Assembly: GCA_900542255.1 (NCBI GenBank)
Contig: UQMR01000079.1
Span: 1-9,778 of the forward strand
Length of the DNA: 9,778 bases
Direction: 5' to 3'
Source: an uncultured Porphyromonadaceae bacterium
Lineage (GTDB): Bacteria > Bacteroidota > Bacteroidia > Bacteroidales > Barnesiellaceae_A
Under the pieces are notes generated by a model, which saw only the letters and a program-made list of their open reading frames with translations, ran no database searches and was not told where the DNA came from. Every line of letters begins with the position of its first letter. Position 1 is the first letter of the stretch. Positions 1-6,388 of the stretch are shown here, in pieces. Both the position numbers and the translations under genes were made by a program.

Positions 1-1154
1 CCACGGGTTTTGAGACGGTCGCCATACATCAGCACATCTTTTACACCCGATTTGCCGCACTTCTGTGTGCAACCGAGCGACTTCTCTTCGAGGGTCGATA
101 TACCGCCGGCTTTGTTTCCGGGCGAGGGATTCTCGTAGATGGGCTGCTTGTTGGCCATGAAGTATGCCTTGAAATCGTTGATAAGATGTACGGTTTTATC
201 GAAGAGCTCTACCGTATCGCAACGATTCATCAGCTGGGTCTCGGCGCCGAACATTTCGGGAACCTCGGTGAGCACCGACGTTCCGCCTTGGGCGATGAGG
301 AAGTCTGAGAAGACGCCCAGCATGGGATTGGCCGTAATGCCCGAGAAACCGTCGGAACCGCCGCATTTCAAGCCCACGCGCAACTCGCTCAAAGGCACGC
401 TCTCGCGTTTGTCCTGCGATGCGATGGCATACAATTCGCGCAATATCTTCATACCCTCCTCATGCTCGTCGTGCACGCGCTGGGTCACCATGAAGCGGAT
501 GCGTTCGGTATCGTAGTCGCCCAGCATTTCACGGAAGGCATCGGGCTGGTTGTTTTCGCAACCCAATCCTACGACCAACACGGCTCCGGCATTGGGATGC
601 AGGCACATGTCGCGCAATACCTTGCGCGTATTCTCATGGTCATTACCCAGTTGCGAACAGCCGTAGTTGTGGGGGAAAGCTACGATGGCATCGACACCCT
701 TGCTGCCGGTCTCGGCACGGAGCGACTCGGCCAACTGATTGACCACCCCGTTTACGCAGCCTACCGTAGGGATAATCCATATTTCGTTGCGCACACCCAC
801 ATCGCCGTTTTTGCGACGATAACCGTCGAAGGTGAGCTCTCTGTGAGGTATGTCGAGCGTAGTATCTACGGGATTGTAGGTATAATCGAGCAGACCTTCG
901 AGATTGGTCTTTATGTTCTTTTCGTTCACCCAGTCGCCCTTGGCTATCGCCATGCGTGCGTGGCCTATGGGACAACCATACTTGATGATATTGTCGCCCT
1001 CGGCAAACTCTTTGAGCGCTACCTTGTGACCGGCGGGCACATCGCTGCGCAGGGTTATATCTTCGCCGTCGACGGTAATGGTATCGCCCGCTTTAAGCGG
1101 GTCGATAGCCACTACTACGTTATCGGCAGGATTTATCTTTATATACGTATTCAT
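1..1154 (-). CDS. uxaA: Altronate dehydratase, C-terminus cut off by the window edge
   Basis: Cytosolic enzyme that dehydrates D-altronate to 2-keto-3-deoxy-D-gluconate in the galacturonate branch of hexuronate catabolism. The start at 1154 gives MNTYIKINPADNVVVAID, and 384 complete codons are present. The E. coli protein is about 495 residues, so roughly 110 residues lie beyond position 1. Residues about 10-85 form the SAF-type N-terminal domain, ending in GCPIGHARMA. The dehydratase domain follows, with the family motifs PHNYGCSQLGNDHENTR (His162, Cys166), GLGCENNQ (Cys199), LKCGGSDGFSGITANP (Cys264) and EKSLGCTQKCGKSG. The family is known to be Fe(II)-dependent; which of these residues bind iron is not shown here. 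The gene starts 19 bp after uxaB, whose product makes its substrate, so the two are almost certainly co-transcribed. GarD (galactarate dehydratase) is a relative, but the uxaB neighbour and the fused SAF domain favour UxaA. Confidence 0.94.
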   Translation of the reverse strand, partial: MNTYIKINPADNVVVAIDPLKAGDTITVDGEDITLRSDVPAGHKVALKEFAEGDNIIKYGCPIGHARMAIAKGDWVNEKNIKTNLEGLLDYTYNPVDTTLDIPHRELTFDGYRRKNGDVGVRNEIWIIPTVGCVNGVVNQLAESLRAETGSKGVDAIVAFPHNYGCSQLGNDHENTRKVLRDMCLHPNAGAVLVVGLGCENNQPDAFREMLGDYDTERIRFMVTQRVHDEHEEGMKILRELYAIASQDKRESVPLSELRVGLKCGGSDGFSGITANPMLGVFSDFLIAQGGTSVLTEVPEMFGAETQLMNRCDTVELFDKTVHLINDFKAYFMANKQPIYENPSPGNKAGGISTLEEKSLGCTQKCGKSGVKDVLMYGDRLKTR

Positions 1155-1173
1155 GTTGTTGTAACGGGCTGTA

Positions 1174-2616
1174 TTAGTCCAAAATAGCTTTTACTGTTTC
1201 GAGCATGCCTTTCTCCTGTATCGAGTCGAGGTAACCTTTCACAGCGTCGGCAAGCCCGGGTATGTTGTTGAGGTTCTCACCCCAGATAAACTCTGCGGCC
1301 AACACGCCCTCTGCCACCTTGCGGGTATCGCCGGTAGCCCACAACTCTTTGAGCAGGTCCATAATCTCTTGCGAGTCGTTGGGAACGATTTCGGCTCCGT
1401 CTTCGCGCACACCGCCTTTGTAATAGGTAATGATGGCGGCCAGACCGAGAACCAAGCCTTTGGGCAGCTCGCCTTTGCGTTGCAGGTAAACCTTCAAGCC
1501 GGGGAGGTCGCGGGTCTGATATTTGGGGAAAGAGTTGAGCATGATAGAGGTTACCTGATGGTCGACGAACGGGTTGTTGAAGCGGTCGAGCACATCGTTG
1601 GCAAACTTCACGAGCTCCTCTTTCGGGAGGTTGAGAGTCTCCAACAGCTCGTCGAACATCACACGATGGATATAGCGTCCTACAACGGGGTGCTGGCAAG
1701 CGTCGCGTACGATATTGATACCCGAGAGATATGCCACGGGCGACAATACGGTGTGCGGGCCGTTGAGCAGCGTCACCTTACGCTCGTGATAGGGCTCTTC
1801 CGAAGGTACGAACAATACATTCAAACCGGCTTTGTCGGCAGGGAATTCTTTGGCTACCTCTTGCGGAGCCTCAATTACCCAGAGGTGGAATATCTCTGCT
1901 TGTACTACCAGGTTGTCGTCGTATTGCAATTTCTCTTTGATTGCATCGATATCTTTGCGGGGGAATCCCGGTACGATGCGGTCTACCAACGTTGCATATA
2001 CGCCGCAAGCCTTCTCGAACCACTCTTTGAAGTCGTTACCGAGGTTCCACAGCTCTATGTATTGATAAATTGTCTCTTTCAGCTTGTGACCGTTCAGGAA
2101 GATAAGCTCACAGGGGAAGATGATAAGACCCTTGCTCATGTCGCCATTGAAAGTTTTGTAGCGACGGTAGAGCAACTGTGTCAACTTGCCGGGATATGAC
2201 GAAGCGGGTGCATCGTCGAGCTTGCAAGAGGGGTCGAACGTAATGCCGGCCTCGGTCGTATTGGAGATAACGAAACGCATCTCGGGTTGGTCTGCAAGTG
2301 CCATAAACTCGGCGTTCTGGGTGTAGGGATTCAACGCGCGGCTTATAACGTCTATTTTAGTAAGGCTGTTTACCGACTCGCCCTTGTCTATACCTTGAAG
2401 ATTGACGTGATAGAGGCAATCTTGTGCGTTGAGCATATCTACCATGCCACGGTCTATCGGTTGAACGACTACAACACTGCTGTTGAAGTCGGTCTTTTCG
2501 TCCATGTTAAAAATAATCCAATCTACGAAAGCACGCAGGAAATTACCTTCGCCAAATTGAATAATACGCTCGGGGCGCACGGTCTTAGATGCCGTCTCTT
2601 TGTTTAATGGTTTCAT
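1174..2616 (-). CDS. uxaB: Tagaturonate reductase (altronate oxidoreductase)
   Basis: NADH-dependent cytosolic reductase converting D-tagaturonate to D-altronate, the step before UxaA. The protein has 480 residues, close to the 483 of E. coli UxaB, and starts MKPLNKETASKTVRPERI. The nucleotide-binding motif IIQFGEGNFLRAF lies at residues 18-30. The long-chain polyol/mannitol dehydrogenase signature is clear: KVTLLNGPHT contains Lys280, Asn285 and His288, the K-x4-N-x2-H pattern of the active site. The C-terminal half is the helical mannitol dehydrogenase domain. The relatives UxuB (fructuronate reductase) and MtlD share this fold. The assignment to UxaB rests on the GEGNFLRAF form of the N-terminal motif, the length and the adjacent uxaA. 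The gene sits 31 bp after GH28 and 19 bp before uxaA on the same strand. No strong ribosome binding site is visible; the region before the start is AT-rich, as is usual in Bacteroidota. Confidence 0.95.
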   Translation of the reverse strand: MKPLNKETASKTVRPERIIQFGEGNFLRAFVDWIIFNMDEKTDFNSSVVVVQPIDRGMVDMLNAQDCLYHVNLQGIDKGESVNSLTKIDVISRALNPYTQNAEFMALADQPEMRFVISNTTEAGITFDPSCKLDDAPASSYPGKLTQLLYRRYKTFNGDMSKGLIIFPCELIFLNGHKLKETIYQYIELWNLGNDFKEWFEKACGVYATLVDRIVPGFPRKDIDAIKEKLQYDDNLVVQAEIFHLWVIEAPQEVAKEFPADKAGLNVLFVPSEEPYHERKVTLLNGPHTVLSPVAYLSGINIVRDACQHPVVGRYIHRVMFDELLETLNLPKEELVKFANDVLDRFNNPFVDHQVTSIMLNSFPKYQTRDLPGLKVYLQRKGELPKGLVLGLAAIITYYKGGVREDGAEIVPNDSQEIMDLLKELWATGDTRKVAEGVLAAEFIWGENLNNIPGLADAVKGYLDSIQEKGMLETVKAILD

Positions 2617-2647
2617 TGTATTATGATTTTAGTTTATATGATAGTTT

Positions 2648-4204
2648 TTATTTTATGTATTCTATTCCAACGGTATCTACCGCGTTGCAATTACTGAATG
2701 TAAACCCGGCAGATGCGTCTTTGATGCGCACGCGACGCATGGTGATGCTGTCGCTGTAAGCGAACCGCCCGCTCTGGCTTGCCGTAATGTCAACATCCTC
2801 TATGACAATGTTATTCAATGGCATCTCGGGCAATCCGTGGAAATACATCGCCCTATTTGCATTGCGGCATTTTATGTTTTTGATATATATGTTCCTAAAC
2901 TCAGGCGTCTCTTCGGTCACAGGCTTCTCTACGACGCCTTTTATACCGCTTCCGTCGTCTTCCGTCGCCGACTTGCCGCTGTAATAGAGATTAAACGTCA
3001 GTGCATCGGTGGGTATGTCGCACATATTTATATTCTCGATATAGATATCCTCTACCACACCTCCGCGCCCGCGAGTGCTCTTGAAGCGCAAGCCGACATC
3101 GGTGCCCGTAAAGGTACAATTTTCTACGTAAATATGATTCACTCCGCCCGACATTTCGCTACCTACGACAAAACCTCCATGCCCGTGCAGCACTTGGGTG
3201 TTGCGTACGACCACATGACTGCAAGGCATGGCACGCTCGCGGCCATCGGCATCTTTACCCGACTTGATGCAGATACCGTCATCGCCGGCATCGAAGAGGC
3301 AATCGGCCACAAGCACGCGGTTGCACGACTCCACATCGAGGGCATCGCCGTTTTGCGAATACCACGGGTTGAATATCTTCACATTCTTTATAATCACGTT
3401 TTCGCACATCAAAGGGTGCAACATCCACGCCGGAGAATTACGCAACGTGACATCCTCTATCACAACATTGCGGCATTCTACGAAACTCAGCATCACAGGA
3501 CGCAGCCAATGGCGTATCGCCTCCCACTCCTCGTCGCTCTGCAAGCCTTGCGGATTGTTGAAGGCATCGCAAATGCGGTGTCCTTCATACGACTCTTTGC
3601 TCGGATACCAAAGGTTGCCATCCACATAGCATCCGGGACGCGACAGCAATTCTTCCCACTGCGGGCCGGTCACCTTCTCGCGACGCACAAAGCGCCAGCT
3701 GTCGCCGGCTCCGTCATAAACGCCCTCACCCGTCAAGGCTATATTCTCGGCATTGCGTGCCCAGATAGGCGATGTGCAACGGCGTGTATTCAACCCCTCG
3801 AACGAAGTCTCTATGATAGGATAGGCTTCGGGGTCATCGTTGAAGATGACCAACGCATTGCGACGGGCATGCAACTCTACATTGCTTTTGAGTTCTATCG
3901 GGCCCACATACCATATTCCGGCAGGTATAACCACCCTGCCGCCGCCTTTGTCCGACACGGCGGTAATGGCGGCATTTATTGCTTCGGTATCATCGGCAAT
4001 ACCATCGCCTACGGCTCCAAAGTCGGTTACCGACACGGTATAATCATTAAACACGGGACGTTCCACCGGTATGGTCTCGAACGGCACATCTTTGTAATAT
4101 GCGTCAAATTCGCCACTCTTTTCTTCTTGTACTTCACATCCGGCAAGAGTGCAAGCCAGCAAAATACCAATGGGAGAGAATAAATTAATTTTACTACGAT
4201 ACAT
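2648..4204 (-). CDS. GH28 polygalacturonase-type glycoside hydrolase, lipoprotein
   Basis: Predicted exported hydrolase of galacturonate linkages in pectin, 518 residues. The N-terminus has a signal peptide with lipobox LAGC (lipidated Cys23). The acidic stretch EVQEE that follows resembles Bacteroidota lipoprotein export signals, so surface display is plausible. Residues about 55-110 (VTDFGAVGDGIADDTEAINA) are the usual start of the pectate-lyase/GH28 right-handed beta-helix. Catalytic motifs occur in order with fungal-enzyme spacing: NGDALD (Asp287, the NxD motif), AGDDG (Asp308, Asp309), HGHGG (His342) and RFK (Arg373, Lys375; RIK in many members). An insertion at about residues 170-230 contains NLWYPSKESYEG; from memory, similar insertions occur in other Bacteroidota GH28 proteins. 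Endo or exo action cannot be decided from sequence. The shared operon with uxaB and uxaA suggests release of galacturonate, so an exo-polygalacturonase is the best guess. A rhamnogalacturonan-acting GH28 remains possible. Confidence 0.93.
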   Translation of the reverse strand: MYRSKINLFSPIGILLACTLAGCEVQEEKSGEFDAYYKDVPFETIPVERPVFNDYTVSVTDFGAVGDGIADDTEAINAAITAVSDKGGGRVVIPAGIWYVGPIELKSNVELHARRNALVIFNDDPEAYPIIETSFEGLNTRRCTSPIWARNAENIALTGEGVYDGAGDSWRFVRREKVTGPQWEELLSRPGCYVDGNLWYPSKESYEGHRICDAFNNPQGLQSDEEWEAIRHWLRPVMLSFVECRNVVIEDVTLRNSPAWMLHPLMCENVIIKNVKIFNPWYSQNGDALDVESCNRVLVADCLFDAGDDGICIKSGKDADGRERAMPCSHVVVRNTQVLHGHGGFVVGSEMSGGVNHIYVENCTFTGTDVGLRFKSTRGRGGVVEDIYIENINMCDIPTDALTFNLYYSGKSATEDDGSGIKGVVEKPVTEETPEFRNIYIKNIKCRNANRAMYFHGLPEMPLNNIVIEDVDITASQSGRFAYSDSITMRRVRIKDASAGFTFSNCNAVDTVGIEYIK

Positions 4205-4256
4205 GATGTGTTTATGGCATTATCAAGCAACCCACTGCGGGTTTCTTTACAGAGTG

Positions 4257-4287
4257 CAATATTAGCAATTATCGCTGTGCCTTGCAA
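4257..4287 (-). promoter_or_regulatory. Candidate Bacteroidota-type promoter for the GH28-uxaB-uxaA operon
   Basis: Read on the minus strand, TTG (4287-4285) is followed by a 20-base spacer and then TAATATTG (4264-4257). The Bacteroidota primary sigma-factor consensus is roughly TTTG or TTG, a spacer of 19-21, then TAnnTTTG. The -7 box here has one mismatch and the spacing fits. Transcription would begin near 4250, giving a leader of about 45 bases before the GH28 start at 4204. The assignment rests on the motif alone. Confidence 0.4.
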
Positions 4288-4389
4288 TTTAGAATAGTGC
4301 TTTTATTATCCATTATATTGACAAAAACAAATTCTCTACAAGATTAAACAGATTATACACACCTCTGCGAGGCGCTATTCGCTCTGCCC

Positions 4390-4472
4390 GACAGCACGAC
4401 AATACCGCAAAAACAACACGCGCCTCATCCCCCCGGAGAGGGGATGAGCACGCTGTGCTGTCTCAATTTTTT
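4390..4472 (+). promoter_or_regulatory. Nested inverted repeats followed by a T-run: possible terminator, attenuator or small-RNA end
   Basis: Outer arms GACAGCAC (4390-4397) and GTGCTGTC (4455-4462) are perfect 8-bp complements. Between them is a perfect 9-bp hairpin, CTCATCCCC (4424-4432) and GGGGATGAG (4440-4448), with a 7-base loop; it can be extended by GCG (4420-4422) pairing with CGC (4451-4453) across small bulges. A competing short hairpin, AGCAC (4447-4451) with GTGCT (4455-4459), would exclude the outer stem. Six T residues (4467-4472) follow four bases after the outer stem. A weaker hairpin, GAG-g-CG / CG-CTC, lies just upstream (about 4369-4384). On the plus strand there is no upstream gene to terminate, so a leader attenuator or a separate small RNA is possible. 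The structure could also be an untranscribed palindrome. Confidence 0.45.
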
Positions 4473-4544
4473 CGGCCCCATTCTACTCGTCTCAACAAAA
4501 TATTGTAAATTCGCATCATCAATCCAACCAGACAACAGACAACC

Positions 4545-6200
4545 ATGAAAAAATTTACCCTCCCGCTGCTCTTTGTCGCACTCCTGCTGTTATTGAGCGG
4601 CCGTAACGAACGCGAGTTTACAATCTTCATGATAGGCGACTCTACCATGGCCAACAAAAAACTCGACGGTGGAAACCCCGAACGCGGATGGGGCTTCGTA
4701 CTGCCCGGTTTCTTCTCGGAAGAGGTGGTTATAGAAAACCATGCACAGAACGGCAGAAGCACCAAAAGTTTCATTGACGAAGGACGCTGGGAAACCGTAC
4801 GCAACCGTATAAAGAAAGGCGATTACGTATTCATACAATTCGGGCACAACGACGAGAAAAGCGACGAAAAACGCCACACCGACCCCGGCTCGACATTCGA
4901 CGACAACCTGCGCAAGTTCGTCAACGAGACACGCGAAAAAGGAGGCATCCCCGTACTGTTCAACTCTATCGTACGCCGCAACTTCGTCGACGGCATACTG
5001 ACCGACACCCACGGCGAGTACCGCGAAGCTCCACGGCGCGTAGCACAAGAAATGGGCGTACCCTTTATAGACATGAACGCCCTCACGCACGAGTGGGTGG
5101 CATCGCTGGGCGATGAGAAATCGCGTCGTTACTTCATGTGGGTAGAACCCGGCCAGCTCGCCTGCTGTCCCGAAGGGAAAAAAGACGACACACACCTCAA
5201 CATACAAGGTGCCAAGGCTGTTGCAGCCATAGCCGTACGGGAACTGGCCAACGCCGTACCCGCCTTGAAGCCCTATATGCGACACTACGACATCGTTGTA
5301 GCACAAGACGGCAGCGGCGATGTCTTTACCATACAGGAAGCCATTGCACTCGTACCCGATTACAGCAAAGGCCGCGAGACGCGCATCCTCATACGCAAAG
5401 GCACATACCGAGAAAAACTGATTATACCGCCGTCGAAACAATACGTATCTCTTATAGGACAAGACAGCGTGACAATCAGCGGCGACGATTATGCCCAAAA
5501 GAAAAATGCGCTGGGCGAGCCTATGGGTACATCGGGCTCGGCCACCTGCTATATCTATGGCGATGACTTCTACGCCGAGAATATCACCTTTGCCAACACC
5601 GCCGGCGCCGTGGGGCAAGCCGTAGCCGCCCTCATAGACAGCGACCGCGCCATATTCTACCGCTGCACCTTCCGCGGATTCCAAGACACCCTTTACCCAT
5701 ACGGGAAAGACCGGGACATCCGCCAGTACTACAAAGAGTGCCACATAGAAGGCACGGTCGATTTCATTTTCGGCTGGGCTACGGCCTATTTCGACGACTG
5801 CACCATACACAGCATCGGGAAAGGATACATAGCAGCTCCCGCCACACGGCAGGGAACACCTTACGGATTTGTATTCAACCATTGCAAACTGACAGCCGGC
5901 GAAGGCGTCGAGAAGGTATATTTAGGCCGCCCGTGGCGCGAATATGGCAGCGCCGTCTATATCAACTGCGAGATGGCAAGCCACATCCACCCCGACGGAT
6001 GGCGCGTATGGCACAATAAAAACGACCTCGACACACCCTTCATGGGCGAATACGGGTCGACCGGAGAAGGTGCGAAAGGCATGCGCGCCAAGTGGGCGAA
6101 AATCATTACCGACCCCGGGAAATATACCGTAAAACAAGTACTTACAGGCAATGACAAATGGGATGCCGAGAGCGTTGTCGGGCAAAAAAGAGAAAAATAG
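4545..6200 (+). CDS. Two-domain pectin esterase: SGNH/CE12-type acetylesterase fused to CE8 pectin methylesterase
   Basis: Predicted exported de-esterifying enzyme, 551 residues. Residues 1-19 are a hydrophobic signal segment ending LLLLLSG-Arg20, where a lipobox would have Cys. Residues about 24-240 are an SGNH hydrolase of the rhamnogalacturonan acetylesterase (CE12) type: IGDST with nucleophile Ser33, NHAQNGRST (Asn65-Thr73), FGHND (Asn102), and the acid-base pair Asp214/His217 in DDTHLN. Residues about 250-540 are a CE8 pectin methylesterase: GTYREKL, QAVAALID (Gln358), GFQDTLYPYG (Gln380, Asp381), VDFIFG (Asp406) and YLGRPW (Arg462, Trp464). All expected catalytic residues of both domains are present. 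The domains probably remove acetyl groups and galacturonate methyl esters, preparing pectin for the divergently encoded GH28 enzyme. The ATG at 4545 is preferred because it is followed directly by the MKK and hydrophobic signal sequence. No terminator hairpin was seen just after the stop. Confidence 0.95.
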   Translation: MKKFTLPLLFVALLLLLSGRNEREFTIFMIGDSTMANKKLDGGNPERGWGFVLPGFFSEEVVIENHAQNGRSTKSFIDEGRWETVRNRIKKGDYVFIQFGHNDEKSDEKRHTDPGSTFDDNLRKFVNETREKGGIPVLFNSIVRRNFVDGILTDTHGEYREAPRRVAQEMGVPFIDMNALTHEWVASLGDEKSRRYFMWVEPGQLACCPEGKKDDTHLNIQGAKAVAAIAVRELANAVPALKPYMRHYDIVVAQDGSGDVFTIQEAIALVPDYSKGRETRILIRKGTYREKLIIPPSKQYVSLIGQDSVTISGDDYAQKKNALGEPMGTSGSATCYIYGDDFYAENITFANTAGAVGQAVAALIDSDRAIFYRCTFRGFQDTLYPYGKDRDIRQYYKECHIEGTVDFIFGWATAYFDDCTIHSIGKGYIAAPATRQGTPYGFVFNHCKLTAGEGVEKVYLGRPWREYGSAVYINCEMASHIHPDGWRVWHNKNDLDTPFMGEYGSTGEGAKGMRAKWAKIITDPGKYTVKQVLTGNDKWDAESVVGQKREK

Positions 6201-6272
6201 TAAGTTCGAAACCGTCAAGATAAAAAAACAAGCCCCTTACAGTAGGTTTTATCAATAATAAACACTACATTT

Positions 6273-6303
6273 ACAGCCGATTTACAACCTGTAACGGCGA
6301 TGT
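6273..6303 (+). promoter_or_regulatory. Bulged inverted repeat in the mutAB leader
   Basis: The arms are ACA (6273-6275), GCCG (6276-6279) and TTACA (6282-6286), then loop ACC, then TGTAA (6290-6294), CGGC (6295-6298) and TGT (6301-6303). This gives up to 12 base pairs with a 2-base bulge on each side. It lies 86-116 bases ahead of the mutA start, inside the 188-bp gap after the esterase gene. It is not followed by a T-run, so a terminator is unlikely; an operator or leader-RNA stem fits better. It shows no resemblance to a cobalamin riboswitch. Confidence 0.35.
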
Positions 6304-6325
6304 CGCGCAAAAGACTCCCGCCCAA

Positions 6326-6337
6326 CGGTTGTAACCG
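6326..6337 (+). repeat. Perfect short palindrome CGGTTGTAACCG ahead of mutA
   Basis: CGGTT and AACCG are exact 5-bp complements separated by GT. The palindrome lies 51 bases before the mutA start and shares the TGTAAC core with the 3' arm of the hairpin at 6273-6303. The two sites could be a repeated recognition site for a DNA-binding regulator or parts of a folded leader. The spacing is too tight for the 2-base loop to make a good RNA hairpin, which favours a DNA site if it is functional. A 12-base palindrome can also arise by chance. Confidence 0.25.
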
Positions 6338-6388
6338 CAACAATGACAACGAAAAACACTTATAGTACACTTAATCAATTATAACACT

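Larger units (their letters stand above)
4205..4544. other. Divergent intergenic region between the GH28 operon and the esterase gene
   Basis: This 340-bp stretch carries no credible gene; the short reading frames that enter it overlap the starts of the flanking genes in other frames. It holds, left to right: a small inverted repeat AACCC-actgc-GGGTT (4229-4243) in the probable 5' leader of the GH28 message, a candidate minus-strand promoter (4257-4287), an AT-rich stretch (about 4290-4360), and a cluster of inverted repeats ending in six T residues (4366-4472). The last 70 bases before the esterase start show only a weak promoter-like match. No binding-site palindrome for a named regulator was recognised. 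Confidence 0.8.

Noticed and set aside
2837..4183. 448-residue open frame on the plus strand opposite GH28
   Set aside because: It lies wholly antisense to a gene with complete GH28 motifs, has no recognisable domain, and its composition (rich in His, Ala, Arg, Ile) is what codon bias of the real gene produces on the other strand.
4027..4287. 86-residue minus-strand frame spanning the GH28 start and upstream region
   Set aside because: It overlaps the GH28 coding region in another frame, would start upstream of the candidate transcription start, and shows no domain or signal-peptide pattern.
4506..4513. TAAATTCG as the -7 box of an esterase promoter
   Set aside because: One mismatch to TAnnTTTG but no TTG/TTTG element 19-21 bases upstream; too weak to annotate.
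4590..5882. 430-residue open frame on the minus strand opposite the esterase
   Set aside because: Antisense shadow; the plus-strand frame has every catalytic residue of two enzyme domains, while this one has no recognisable motif and a Val/Tyr/Ala-biased composition.
6201..6208. TAAGTTCG just after the esterase stop as a mutAB promoter
   Set aside because: The nearest upstream TTG (6175-6177) leaves a 23-base spacer and the leader would be about 170 bases; not convincing.
6230..6250. Terminator after the esterase gene (CCTTACAGTAGG followed by TTTT)
   Set aside because: Only three base pairs form before a mismatch, so there is no stable stem.
6201..6388. Cobalamin riboswitch ahead of the B12-dependent mutAB operon
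   Set aside because: No B12-box-like conserved core was seen, the stems are short, and the gap looks too small for a full element plus expression platform.
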